Assembly (NCBI GenBank): GCA_013792135.1 | Contig: VMSP01000003.1 | Coordinates: 1 to 32,136, forward strand | DNA length: 32,136 nt | Direction: 5' to 3' | Source: Desulfocapsa sp. | Lineage (GTDB): Bacteria; Desulfobacterota; Desulfobulbia; Desulfobulbales; Desulfocapsaceae | In this document: one piece after another, positions 7,679 to 16,090 of the stretch | Position numbering within the stretch: position 1 is the first letter of the stretch | Layout: each line of letters opens with the position of its first letter | Position numbers and translations under genes: made by a program | The notes under the pieces: generated by a model | Databases searched by the model: none | What the model was told of the DNA's origin: nothing | Seen by the model: the letters and a program-made list of their open reading frames with translations, nothing else

Positions 7679-7718
7679 GCAACACTTGCTGTTGCAATAA
7701 TGTTGTGAATATGCAACA
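7679..7718. promoter_or_regulatory. tandem dyad sites, probable enhancer-binding elements
   Basis: Two adjacent dyads share the half-site TGTTGC/GCAACA. One is GCAACA-N5-TGTTGC at 7679-7695 (perfect). The other is TGTTGT-N6-GCAACA at 7701-7718 (one mismatch). Centres lie about 22 bases apart, two helical turns, and about 95-125 bases upstream of the -24 element, the usual place for NtrC-type activators. Confidence 0.5.
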
Positions 7719-7754
7719 CTCTGCTGAGAGGCACCCGAAAACCGGCGGATAATG

Positions 7755-7776
7755 CTCTTTGCAATATTGCAAAGAG
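7755..7776. promoter_or_regulatory. perfect 22-bp palindrome upstream of the sigma-54 promoter
   Basis: The left half is CTCTTTGCAAT and the right half is its exact complement, centred at 7765/7766. It contains TTGCAA repeats related to the tandem dyads upstream. It lies about 35 bases before the -24 element, so it could be an operator or a third activator site. Confidence 0.5.
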
Positions 7777-7810
7777 AGGATGGTAGTATCAATCATGTTT
7801 TATTTTGCAT

Positions 7811-7827
7811 TTGGCCTCAAACTTGCT
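7811..7827 (+). promoter_or_regulatory. sigma-54 (RpoN) promoter for the first kinase/regulator pair
   Basis: The sequence TTGGCCTCAAACTTGCT has the -24 GG and -12 GC ten bases apart and a perfect TTGCT. The predicted transcription start is near 7838, giving a leader of about 130 bases before the kinase start. Confidence 0.65.
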
Positions 7828-7971
7828 ACTGACAGTAGATGGTCTACAAAATTATTTCTTAACCATTCCATTACACATGAAGACTCTATCCGGGGACGCA
7901 AAAGAGGAGAGAACTCATTCACCCTTCTTAGTGTTCATTCTTCCGATTGTTCGAAAAGAGCGTGAGGTACT

Positions 7972-9444
7972 ATGTTTTCTTTAAATCTACGCCAGAAGAT
8001 GATTGGTTGCTTTTGCCTCCATTTGTTTTTTTACATTATTATTGTGATCACTTTCTTAAAAGATTTTGACATGTTTAACAAGGATGTCGCTTTATTAATC
8101 CATGCCGGGAATATCAGTAATATCTGCCTTGAAATACGACGTTATGAGAAAAACTACATCATCGCTCATAATAATGATGATTTTACCAAAGTCCTTGAAT
8201 ACATTAACGAGGCACAGCAATTTGCCCCCCAAGTCATGAATGATTTGAAGATCATGCCCCAGCCGACACATCTGCAGAACATTTCCAGTAAACTGGCAGA
8301 ATATAAGACGAGTTTCCAAGACCTTAAAGAACAATGCATCTCCGGTCAGGAGCTTACCGTGTGTCCCTTGCGAGAAAAGGTACGTGGCCTGGGACAAGAA
8401 TTGGTCAACATCACCGAAGACCTGATCCTGTTCGAACAGCACAAAATGAACACCTTCATCGCCAAGTTTAAAAGTCGACTGGCAAAAACGATTTCTTTTC
8501 TTATTTTTCTCTCAATTTTCACCATCACAACTCTCTACATCTCAATTATCAAGCCCTTAAAAAGGGTGGAAAAAGCTGCAATAGCCATTGCCAATGGGAC
8601 CTTTTCACCGCTACCCGTTGATGAAAAAAAAGGTGAGGTGCGCAGTGTACTTAGGGCCTTTAATAAAATGGTCACAGATCTCGAAAAACAACAGGGACAG
8701 CTCTTTCAGGCGGCAAAGCTCTCTTCAATTGGCACTCTGGCCTCAGGAACAGCGCACCAGATAAATAATCCGCTCAATAATATTGCCACATCCTGCCAGC
8801 TGGCCCTTGCTGAGATAGACCCCGAGCAGAGTCCTTTTGTCGTCAAGATGCTGGAGACCATCAATCAGGAAACCGAACGTGCCGGGAAAATTGTTCGCGG
8901 TCTGCTGGAATTTTCCAGAGATCAGAACTTTTCCCTGCATCCGTATCCTCTTGCAGAAGTTGTAAACAGGGTAAAACAGCTTGTTACCGGTGAAGTCCCT
9001 GCCGGAGTCGATATGCAGATTAGTATCCCTGAGGATATAATCCTCTATATCGATGTCCATAAAATGACTGAAGCCTTATTGAATCTTACAATCAATGCAC
9101 TTCAGGCCATCACTGAACCGCCGGGGATCGTCTCTATCGGAGCAGAAAAAGATGGCGACAATACAAATGCAGTCATTACCATTGCCGATACAGGCAGAGG
9201 CATTGAGGAAGAGAACCTGCAGAAGATATTTGACCCGTTTTTCACCACCAAAAATGCAGAAAATGGAACCGGTCTTGGATTGGCAGTTGCCTATGGGATT
9301 ATAAATAAACAAAAAGGTTCCATCCAGGTAGAATCGGAAAAAGGAAAGGGAACTCGGTTCATTATCACGCTGCCGCTCCATCTCGAAGCTGAAGGAACAG
9401 GTTCTCCCGGTCAAACTCCACTATCCAGAAATGACAATGTCTGA
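7972..9444 (+). CDS. sensor histidine kinase 1 (periplasmic helical sensor, HAMP, HisKA, HATPase)
   Basis: This inner-membrane kinase has 490 residues. A membrane helix at 11-29 and another at 173-192 enclose a periplasmic domain of about 140 residues beginning with [12 protein letters not shown], a pattern seen in four-helix sensor domains. The periplasmic part has two cysteines, C122 and C131. A HAMP region (about 193-245) leads to the H-box [18 protein letters not shown] with phospho-acceptor H262. The ATPase has N375, DTGRG at 406-410 and GTGLGLA at 432-438. The residue after the histidine is Q263 rather than the usual glutamate or aspartate, which may alter kinase or phosphatase activity. 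The start has TGAGGT six bases upstream. It overlaps the regulator gene that follows and is paralogous to the kinase at 11049-12515. Confidence 0.9.
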   Translation: MFSLNLRQKMIGCFCLHLFFYIIIVITFLKDFDMFNKDVALLIHAGNISNICLEIRRYEKNYIIAHNNDDFTKVLEYINEAQQFAPQVMNDLKIMPQPTHLQNISSKLAEYKTSFQDLKEQCISGQELTVCPLREKVRGLGQELVNITEDLILFEQHKMNTFIAKFKSRLAKTISFLIFLSIFTITTLYISIIKPLKRVEKAAIAIANGTFSPLPVDEKKGEVRSVLRAFNKMVTDLEKQQGQLFQAAKLSSIGTLASGTAHQINNPLNNIATSCQLALAEIDPEQSPFVVKMLETINQETERAGKIVRGLLEFSRDQNFSLHPYPLAEVVNRVKQLVTGEVPAGVDMQISIPEDIILYIDVHKMTEALLNLTINALQAITEPPGIVSIGAEKDGDNTNAVITIADTGRGIEEENLQKIFDPFFTTKNAENGTGLGLAVAYGIINKQKGSIQVESEKGKGTRFIITLPLHLEAEGTGSPGQTPLSRNDNV

Positions 9445-10813
9445 AAAACCTACTATTGCAATTTTACTGGTTGACGACGAAGTAATAAACCTTGAGAACG
9501 TCGGTCATTTCCTGGAACAGCAAAGGTTTCAGGTCACAACTGCAACAAACGGCAGCGAAGCAATCAGCTTGCTGCAACAGTCCCATTTCGATCTGGTAAT
9601 AACGGATTTAAAAATGGGTGACGTTGATGGCATTCAAGTTATGAATACTGCCAAGGAACTCCAGCCGGAGATTGAGGTTATTATTGTTACCGGCTATGCA
9701 ACCATCAACTCGGCTGTAGATGTCATGGCCCAGGGAGCATTCTATTATCTCTCTAAACCGATTAAGCTCAAAGAACTTCATGCCCTGGTTCTCAGGGCCG
9801 TTGAAAAGACAATGCTGCTGCGGGAGATCACTCGTCTCAAACGACGCATCAAGACACAACAGGGAACGACTCAGTTTATTGGCCAGAACCCGGCAATACT
9901 GGAGCTTAAGGACTCTATTGTCCGTTTTGCCCAGCTTGACTGCAATATTTTGATCACCGGTGAAACCGGAACCGGTAAAGAGTTGGTGGCCAGGACTATT
10001 TATGAACTGAGCCCCAGGGCCAATAAACGCTTTCTCCCTATTAACTGTGGGGCAATGACGGAAGAGTTGATGGTCAACGAACTCTTCGGCCATGAAAAAG
10101 ATGCCTACACCGATGCCGGTGGCTTACGTAACGGGCTTCTCGAATCAGCCAATGGCGGGGTTGTTTTATTTGACGAAATAGGTGAAATGCCGCTTACCAT
10201 GCAGGTAAAGTTACTACGGGTGCTACAGGAGAGAAAAATTATCAGGGTCGGTGGCACCAAAGAGATACCAATAGATATCCGGGTGCTGGCTGCAACCAAC
10301 CGGGATCTCAAGAAAGAAGTGCAAAAAAAATCATTTCGCCAGGATCTCTATTACCGGTTGAATGTCGTCAATCTTCATATTCCGCCGCTCCGGGATAGAA
10401 AGGACGATATCTCCCTTCTGGTCAACTATTTTCTGGCCAAACATCCCCCAAGTGGAGGAACCAAAACTGTCTCTCGAGAAGCACTACGGCGTCTACAGTG
10501 TTACGATTACCCGGGCAATGCACGAGAACTTGAAAATATCATTGAACGCTCCCTGGCACTTTGTGACACCTCAGAGATACAACCATACCATCTTCCATCG
10601 GACCTAAGCAGCAGCCCCAATTTTCACCTGCCAAAGATCGAGGCCGTCAACTCAAGCCAGAGCCTTGACGACAATGAACGCGAATATATTCTTTCGGTCC
10701 TTAAAAGCGTTGACGGTAATAAGACACAAGCTGCTAAGATCATCGGTATTGACAGGGTTTCCCTCTGGCGAAAGTTGAAAAGATATGAAAATATCGGAAT
10801 TGACACAGGGTGA
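9437..10813 (+). CDS. NtrC-type sigma-54 response regulator 1
   Basis: This cognate regulator of the preceding kinase overlaps its end by eight bases. Counted from the ATG two codons earlier (9431), the receiver has D15/D16, phospho-acceptor D59, T87 and K109. The AAA+ domain has an intact Walker A (GETGTGKE, 177-184) and Walker B (LFDEIG, 246-251). The Fis-type helix-turn-helix is at 429-452 (NKTQAAKIIGIDRVSLWRKLKRY). The loop that contacts sigma-54, normally GAFTGA, reads DAYTDA at 224-229. The aromatic change is mild, but both glycines are replaced by aspartate. That may weaken or re-tune contact with sigma-54. Likely targets are the TTGCA-rich dyads upstream of its own operon and possibly the site at 4707-4741. 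Confidence 0.9.
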   Translation: MSEKPTIAILLVDDEVINLENVGHFLEQQRFQVTTATNGSEAISLLQQSHFDLVITDLKMGDVDGIQVMNTAKELQPEIEVIIVTGYATINSAVDVMAQGAFYYLSKPIKLKELHALVLRAVEKTMLLREITRLKRRIKTQQGTTQFIGQNPAILELKDSIVRFAQLDCNILITGETGTGKELVARTIYELSPRANKRFLPINCGAMTEELMVNELFGHEKDAYTDAGGLRNGLLESANGGVVLFDEIGEMPLTMQVKLLRVLQERKIIRVGGTKEIPIDIRVLAATNRDLKKEVQKKSFRQDLYYRLNVVNLHIPPLRDRKDDISLLVNYFLAKHPPSGGTKTVSREALRRLQCYDYPGNARELENIIERSLALCDTSEIQPYHLPSDLSSSPNFHLPKIEAVNSSQSLDDNEREYILSVLKSVDGNKTQAAKIIGIDRVSLWRKLKRYENIGIDTG

Positions 10814-11048
10814 TGTGGCATGATAAAAATGGCAGACTGTTTCTTCACAAGACTGGAAAAAACCATTATCTGGCATCTCCTACCGTCTCCGGATCTCCCC
10901 TCTTGTATTTCGTAATATCTGTGGAGAAAATGCAAATCCCTTTCACTCCTCCTATGACTTTTTTTTTCGGTTCCCCCGAAAACCACTTTCCTAACTGGAT
11001 TGAGAAGTTGGATGGAGTGCGTCTGATTATCTAAAGCGAGGAAGAACA

Positions 11049-12515
11049 ATGCAGATTCCATGTATGTTTAATCAGTGTACAATCCGGCAGCGACTGATAC
11101 TGCTTAACTCCATTACCTTGGTGCTTATTGTTACCCTCGTCTCTATATATACCTACCAGCTTATTTCGCTGGAGAGCAAGCTGATAACCATGGAGCGGGT
11201 TGACGATCTTTTTAGCAATATCCTGGAAGCGCGTCGTTATGAAAAAAATATCATGCTTCAGTTGGATAAAAACAATGTAACAAAGGCCAGACAGTCGTTG
11301 CAGAAAACAACTACTTCAATTGAAGAGTTATCACCTAAGTTCAATGAGTTATCTGAGCAAAAACTATTTCTTCAGCTCAAGGAAAGTTTCACCAAATATA
11401 AGGTCATTTTTGACCATTGGTGTGCAGATGGAGAGTGTGTAACAGATCCTGCTCAACAGGATGACAGTTACCTTATCCGGCAGGAGGGGCAAACGCTGGC
11501 AGACAATGCGGCTGAACTGGTTCATCTCAAGAGAAAACATATCAGTGAGGGGTTCAAAGAGATTCTCTTCTGGCTGACCTTTATGCCAGCCGTGCTATTT
11601 ATATGTGGAGTAATTCTGTTTTTCTCACAGATCAGAAGCATACTCACCCGCCTTTCCTCGTTAGATCAGGGGACTAAGAACCTGGCGGCGGGGGAGTTTA
11701 AAATCATTCCAACAACTGACACCTCACCAGATGAGATCTCAGGACTTATTGATGATTTTAATAAGATGGTCGGGGCATTGGAACAAAAGCAGGAGGAATT
11801 GATTCAGTCAAAAAAAATGGCCTCCATCGGCACTTTCTCCTCAGGCATTGCCCATGAAATCAATAATCCACTCAATAACATCTCCCTCTCTACAGATATC
11901 ATTCTGGAGGAGTTCGACTCTATGGAGGATGAGGAAATCAAGGAGATTTTGGGTGATATCATGACCCAGACAGATCGGGCCAGTAAGATCGTCAAAAATT
12001 TGCTGGATTTTTCCCGGGTTCAGTCTTCAGAGATGCAACCGGTGTACATCGATTTTGTCCTGCATAAGACAACAGATCTTATCGCTAATGAACTGCGTAT
12101 TCATAAAATTGCCTTGGAAAAAGACATTATTGACCTCCTGCCCCAAGTCAATGGAGATTTACAAAAACTCCAGCAGGTATTTCTCAACCTGATCATCAAT
12201 GCGGAGCAGGCCATCGGCGATTACGGAACCATCACCATCCAGGCCTGCAAAACAGATACAGGATATGTTCGCGTCAACATCTGTGATACCGGCCCAGGCA
12301 TTGCCCAGGAAAACATCGATCAGATTTTTGACCCTTTTTTTACCACGAAAGGGGTAGGCAAGGGAACAGGACTAGGTCTGTCCATTGTCTATGCCATTGT
12401 TAAAGAACATGGCGGATATATTGAAGTTACCAGCAAACTGGATGAAGGAACGACCTTTTCCGTATATCTGCCTGTGTACCATGATAATGAGAACAAGGAG
12501 CAGCAGCCCATATGA
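11049..12515 (+). CDS. sensor histidine kinase 2, paralogue of kinase 1
   Basis: This 488-residue membrane kinase has the same architecture as the kinase at 7972-9444. A membrane helix lies at 16-35, followed by a periplasmic helical sensor starting LEARRYEKNIML, and a second helix at 174-193. A HAMP region follows, then the H-box ASIGTFSSGIAHEINNPL with H269 and the canonical E270. The ATPase has N384, DTGPG at 413-417 and GTGLGLS at 439-445. The periplasmic domain has C125 and C130 in HWCADGEC, so both sensors share a cysteine pair near the same place. GAGGAAGA lies just upstream of the start. The stop overlaps the next start by four bases (ATGA). The 235 bases before it hold no convincing promoter, so it may be read from the first pair. 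Confidence 0.9.
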   Translation: MQIPCMFNQCTIRQRLILLNSITLVLIVTLVSIYTYQLISLESKLITMERVDDLFSNILEARRYEKNIMLQLDKNNVTKARQSLQKTTTSIEELSPKFNELSEQKLFLQLKESFTKYKVIFDHWCADGECVTDPAQQDDSYLIRQEGQTLADNAAELVHLKRKHISEGFKEILFWLTFMPAVLFICGVILFFSQIRSILTRLSSLDQGTKNLAAGEFKIIPTTDTSPDEISGLIDDFNKMVGALEQKQEELIQSKKMASIGTFSSGIAHEINNPLNNISLSTDIILEEFDSMEDEEIKEILGDIMTQTDRASKIVKNLLDFSRVQSSEMQPVYIDFVLHKTTDLIANELRIHKIALEKDIIDLLPQVNGDLQKLQQVFLNLIINAEQAIGDYGTITIQACKTDTGYVRVNICDTGPGIAQENIDQIFDPFFTTKGVGKGTGLGLSIVYAIVKEHGGYIEVTSKLDEGTTFSVYLPVYHDNENKEQQPI

Positions 12516-13876
12516 TAACCATTGCCATTATCGATGATGAAGAAACTGCGAGAAAAATGGCAGGCCTTATCCTGAGCAAGGCTGGTTATACCGTAGAGAC
12601 CTTTGCTGCAGGTGCTCCATTTCTGCAGAGAATGGAGCAAGATCCGTTTGATATTGTTTTTCTGGATTTGCAGCTACCTGACATGGGGGGACTGGAAATT
12701 CTGGATCATATCAAAGCGATCCACCAGGAGACAGAGACCGTAATTGTGACCGGATATGGTTCCATTGAAAATGCGGTAGAGGCGACCAAAAGGGGGGCAT
12801 TTCATTATTTGACCAAACCCTGTCGCAGTCATGACCTCTGCCTGATGGCCGAACGAGCTGCTGAAAAAATCAAATTACATCAGGAGAACACACGCCTGAA
12901 ATCACAGGTGGGCAATGGCACCCTGCTGCCCGGATTTATCGGCAACAGTAAGGCAATGCAACCGATATTTGAATTAATCGGCAAGGTTGCCCAAGTGAAC
13001 TGCAATGTTCTTCTGGAAGCAGAAACCGGTACCGGCAAACAGCTGACTGCCCGGGCCATCCATGAACTTGGCCCGAGAAAGAACGCGCCCTTTGTTTATT
13101 TCAACTGTGGCGGTTTTAGTGAAGATCTGATCTGTAACGAGCTGTTCGGCCATGAAAAGGATGCCTTTACCGGTGCATCCGCATGCAAGATCGGTCTGCT
13201 GGAATCGGCTGCCGGCGGAACGGTGTTTCTCGATGAGATCGGAGAGATGCCCCTGTCCATGCAGGTAAAACTGCTTCACGTTCTTCAGGAGCGTCAAGTA
13301 CTCAGGGTGGGTGGGATCAAACCCATTGATCTCAATATTCGTATTATTGCCGCGACCAATAAAGATTTCAAACAGCTTATCCAGAAGGGGACATTCCGGG
13401 AGGATTTGTATTATCGGCTGAATGTGGTGACAATCCGTTTACCCCGGCTTTGTGAACGAAGGGAGGATATTCCTCTGCTGATTTATCATTTTATCGCTAA
13501 GTCCAATAAGGCATTTTCCAAGGACATCCAGGGGATTTCCTCCCGTGCTCTGGATCTGCTTATGCATTATAATTTCCCGGGAAACGTGCGGGAACTCGAA
13601 AATATCATCCAGCACGCAGCAGCTCTAACTGAAGGGAAAAAACTCATTCCGGAAGATTTTCCTACTCACCTGCGAAAATTACACCTGCAGGATAATTACG
13701 AAGAGGATCTTTTACCGTTGGACAACATGGAAAAACGCTATATTTCAAAAGTTTTACAGAAAACAGGGAACAATATTAAGGCCGCAGGCAAGATACTGAA
13801 AATGTCCCGAACGACCCTGTGGCGAAGAATAAAAAAATATGGCCTTTCCGAACCAACCGACCGCAATGGATCTTAG
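12512..13876 (+). CDS. NtrC-type sigma-54 response regulator 2
   Basis: This 454-residue partner of kinase 2 is translationally coupled through ATGA. The receiver has D8/D9, phospho-acceptor D52, T80 and K102. The AAA+ domain keeps a near-canonical sigma-54 loop (DAFTGA, 217-222) and an intact Walker B (FLDEIG, 239-244). Its Walker A reads AETGTGKQ at 170-177, with alanine replacing the first glycine and glutamine replacing the glutamate after the lysine. The conserved PPLRER segment reads PRLCER at 311-316. The Fis-type DNA-binding domain is at about 418-443 (NNIKAAGKILKMSRTTLWRRIKKY). ATP binding may be weakened, but the essential lysine is kept. It ends 236 bases before the sigma-54 promoter of the exporter operon, a natural target. 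Confidence 0.9.
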   Translation: MITIAIIDDEETARKMAGLILSKAGYTVETFAAGAPFLQRMEQDPFDIVFLDLQLPDMGGLEILDHIKAIHQETETVIVTGYGSIENAVEATKRGAFHYLTKPCRSHDLCLMAERAAEKIKLHQENTRLKSQVGNGTLLPGFIGNSKAMQPIFELIGKVAQVNCNVLLEAETGTGKQLTARAIHELGPRKNAPFVYFNCGGFSEDLICNELFGHEKDAFTGASACKIGLLESAAGGTVFLDEIGEMPLSMQVKLLHVLQERQVLRVGGIKPIDLNIRIIAATNKDFKQLIQKGTFREDLYYRLNVVTIRLPRLCERREDIPLLIYHFIAKSNKAFSKDIQGISSRALDLLMHYNFPGNVRELENIIQHAAALTEGKKLIPEDFPTHLRKLHLQDNYEEDLLPLDNMEKRYISKVLQKTGNNIKAAGKILKMSRTTLWRRIKKYGLSEPTDRNGS

Positions 13877-13953
13877 GTTTCACATTGAAACCACTTTCTA
13901 TCGGTCAGATTTATTTAGTCCTTATATTTAAGCTTATTACACCTTGAAAACCC

Positions 13954-14002
13954 GCTCATATTTCATTCTGAAACATGAGCACAGTTAGCTCATTCTGAAA
14001 CA
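13954..14002. promoter_or_regulatory. probable enhancer site: palindrome plus repeated half
   Basis: Bases 13954-13980 form a 27-bp near-perfect palindrome, with outer arms GCTCAT/ATGAGC and inner arms TTTCA/TGAAA around TTC. The only mismatch is A against C between the arms. The 12-mer CATTCTGAAACA occurs at 13964-13975 and again at 13991-14002. It lies about 110-160 bases upstream of the -24 element, as expected for a bound NtrC-type activator. It differs from the TGTTGC-type dyads, so a different regulator probably binds here. Confidence 0.55.
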
Positions 14003-14111
14003 ACTCCCCCTGAGGAATCTTTATTCTTCCTGAAAATAAATCTCTTTATAACTACCCTGAATATCGATATTTTTTGCTTTTTACTAGACTCTCGCCCGCA
14101 GAATCCAGATT

Positions 14112-14129
14112 CTGGCATCTCTATTGCTA
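14112..14129 (+). promoter_or_regulatory. sigma-54 (RpoN) promoter of the exporter operon
   Basis: CTGGCATCTCTATTGCTA matches the consensus at TGGCA and TTGCT, with GG and GC ten bases apart. Transcription should begin near 14139 and run into the exporter gene at 14326. Confidence 0.75.
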
Positions 14130-14325
14130 ATCAAAAAGAGTAATTCAAGACCGGGTGTGCAAAAGTTTTTTTGTCCGAGACAGTGAAGTAATGGGAGGAA
14201 TATGGAAAGACAGAAAAGAAACCGGAGTACATAGTTTTTTTTGGCAAGGAAACGATTGAGAGGAAGAAGATTTTTTTAGGAAAATAGAGAGTATTTCATT
14301 CATCACAAGGAGGTTTAACGATATC

Positions 14326-15261
14326 ATGTTTTATATGTATTTACCTATTGCAGGAAATAGTGTGAACATTCTCCTGATTCTGGGTTTGGGCGGTTTTGTC
14401 GGGCTGCTTTCAGGTATCTTCGGTGTAGGTGGTGGTTTTCTCATGACCCCCCTGCTCATGATGTTCGGCATTCCGCCGACCGTGGCTGCGGCCTCCGACT
14501 CAAACCAGATTGTCGGGGCTTCAACGTCGGGGACCCTGGCTCATATGCGGCATGGGAACGTGGATATAGCCATGGGTGTCATGCTGTTGATCGGCGGTAT
14601 TGCCGGTGGTACCGTAGGCGTCCAGATCATTAAACTCCTGCGTGCCATTGGGGGTGCTGATTTTCTCATCGCCATCACCTACGTCATTATGCTTGGCGGG
14701 GTGGGTGGCTATATGTTCTGGGAGAGCCTGCAGAGCATGAAAAAAAGTAAGACCACGACTGCAGAAGCAAAAATGTCTGCGGGTGAGCAAAAACCTACCA
14801 AGAAGTCATTGCTGCAAATGCTGCCCCTTCAATACAAGTTCGAGAAGTCAGGTTGTCATATTTCCATGCTGCTGCCCCTCGGTTTTGGTATTCTGGTGGG
14901 TATCCTGGCCGCTATCATGGGTGTTGGCGGTGGTTTTATCATGGTACCGGTCATGGTCTACCTCCTGCGGATGCCCATGCATGTCGTTGTCGGAACCAGC
15001 CTGTTCCAGATCCTTTTTACCTGCATCAACGTCACCGTCATGCAGGCTTACAGTAACAAAACTGTTGATTTTGTCCTTGCAGTCCTCCTGTTACTGGGCT
15101 CAACCATTGGTGCCCAGGTAGGAACCAGTATTGGTAAAAAGCTTAAGGCCGATCAGCTCAAAATTATGTTGGCAAGCCTAGTTCTGCTGGTCTGTGCAAA
15201 GATGATGGCCGGTTTGCTGATGACCCCAACAATTATGGTGGCCCTCAAGGGTGGTCATTAA
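14326..15261 (+). CDS. TSUP-family (TauE/SafE) membrane transporter
   Basis: This 311-residue inner-membrane protein belongs to the family that exports sulfite, sulfoacetate and related organosulfur anions, sometimes other small carboxylates. It has the family's two-fold repeat. The first half carries GFVGLLSGIFGVGGGFLMTPLL and the second carries ILVGILAAIMGVGGGFIMVPVMVYLL. A hydrophilic loop of about 45 residues joins the halves (about 140-180). It is the first gene behind the sigma-54 promoter and is followed closely by the TIGR02186 protein, a pairing I recognise from other proteobacteria. Sulfite or another sulfur oxyanion is the likely substrate in this organism, but that is inference from family and context. 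Confidence 0.88.
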   Translation: MFYMYLPIAGNSVNILLILGLGGFVGLLSGIFGVGGGFLMTPLLMMFGIPPTVAAASDSNQIVGASTSGTLAHMRHGNVDIAMGVMLLIGGIAGGTVGVQIIKLLRAIGGADFLIAITYVIMLGGVGGYMFWESLQSMKKSKTTTAEAKMSAGEQKPTKKSLLQMLPLQYKFEKSGCHISMLLPLGFGILVGILAAIMGVGGGFIMVPVMVYLLRMPMHVVVGTSLFQILFTCINVTVMQAYSNKTVDFVLAVLLLLGSTIGAQVGTSIGKKLKADQLKIMLASLVLLVCAKMMAGLLMTPTIMVALKGGH

Positions 15262-15283
15262 GATGTATACGGAGAAAAATATA

Positions 15284-16057
15284 ATGAAACGAGTTGTGTA
15301 TGGATTGCTGACAGTTGTTCTGGTGAGTCTGGCCTGGTTCAATTCGTCCATGGCAGCGGAAGGACCGTTGTTGCTCGAGCTTGCCAAAACTAATATTAAG
15401 ATATCCACATTTTACAATGGCACAACCCTCGATGTTGCCGGCAGTTTACCTGCTGATGAGGATGTAGTTGTGCAGCTCAGTGGACCTAAAAAAGATGTCC
15501 ATTTGAAGGAAAAAGGAAAGGTAGCTGGTTTTTTATGGATGAACAAAACCGATGTCTCCCTGGAAAATACCCCGGCCGTCTACATGGTGTATACCCCGAC
15601 CGGCTCAACGGCAGATAAATTTCTCAACCCTGATCTGGGGGTGGGCTACCAGGCGCTGGTCAAGGATATAACCAGCAATCCGGAATCTGCCGATAAGACT
15701 TTTATCTTTGGTGAGTATGTTAAGTTGATGGAAAAATCAGGAGTCTATGCTATCAATGAGGGCACTGTCAAATATGGCGAGCCCAACGATGGGATGAAGA
15801 GCTTTATTATTACCTTAACCATTCCTTCAAAGATGAGTGCGGGCACCTACAAGGTTGCAGCCCTTGCCATGAAAGATGGCGTGGTGACCAGCCGGGTAAC
15901 TGAGGACCTTACTCTGGAATTATCCGGGCTGCCTGCAGCTATCTCCTCGATGGCCTATGGCAGGCCGCTACTCTTCGGTTTTATGGCCGTATTTATCGCG
16001 GTTGGTGCTGGATTACTTGTCGGAGTTCTTTTCCGGGGTGGCGGAGGGGCCCATTAA
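15284..16057 (+). CDS. TIGR02186-like membrane-anchored periplasmic protein
   Basis: This 257-residue protein has an N-terminal signal peptide (MKRVVYGLLTVVLVSLAWFNSSMAA). The periplasmic domain begins LLLELAKTNIKISTFYNGTTLDVAG, typical of the TIGR02186 family found next to TSUP transporters. One C-terminal membrane helix (about 229-251) ends in a glycine-rich tail (RGGGGAH). The chosen ATG has GGAG about nine bases upstream; an earlier in-frame start would overlap the exporter and disrupt the signal peptide. Its biochemical role is unknown. The constant pairing suggests an accessory or substrate-handling subunit of the exporter. It is the second gene of the sigma-54 operon. Confidence 0.8.
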   Translation: MKRVVYGLLTVVLVSLAWFNSSMAAEGPLLLELAKTNIKISTFYNGTTLDVAGSLPADEDVVVQLSGPKKDVHLKEKGKVAGFLWMNKTDVSLENTPAVYMVYTPTGSTADKFLNPDLGVGYQALVKDITSNPESADKTFIFGEYVKLMEKSGVYAINEGTVKYGEPNDGMKSFIITLTIPSKMSAGTYKVAALAMKDGVVTSRVTEDLTLELSGLPAAISSMAYGRPLLFGFMAVFIAVGAGLLVGVLFRGGGGAH

Positions 16058-16090
16058 GCATATTGCTTAAAATTAGAACATGAGAAAATC

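Larger units (their letters stand above)
7327..7971. other. 645-base regulatory region before the kinase/regulator operons
   Basis: No protein gene is convincing here. The right half carries the sigma-54 promoter at 7811-7827 and three dyad elements (7679-7695, 7701-7718, 7755-7776), listed separately. The left half (7327-7660) is AT-rich and without clear signals. The promoter of the HigA-like gene must lie there. Confidence 0.5.
13877..14325. other. regulatory region and leader of the exporter operon
   Basis: No gene is seen. The region carries an activator-like palindrome at 13954-13980, a partial repeat of it at 13988-14002, a sigma-54 promoter at 14112-14129 and a leader of about 187 bases. 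The leader is purine-rich and ends in AAGGAGG about 12 bases before the ATG. No terminator follows regulator 2. Confidence 0.5.

Noticed and set aside
10964-10982. TTTTCGG hairpin between the two kinase/regulator pairs as a terminator
   Set aside because: The T-run is on the wrong side of the stem for either strand, so it does not fit an intrinsic terminator.
14141-14327. Minus-strand frame in the leader of the exporter operon
   Set aside because: It is composed of low-complexity serine, leucine and phenylalanine codons antisense to a purine-rich leader.
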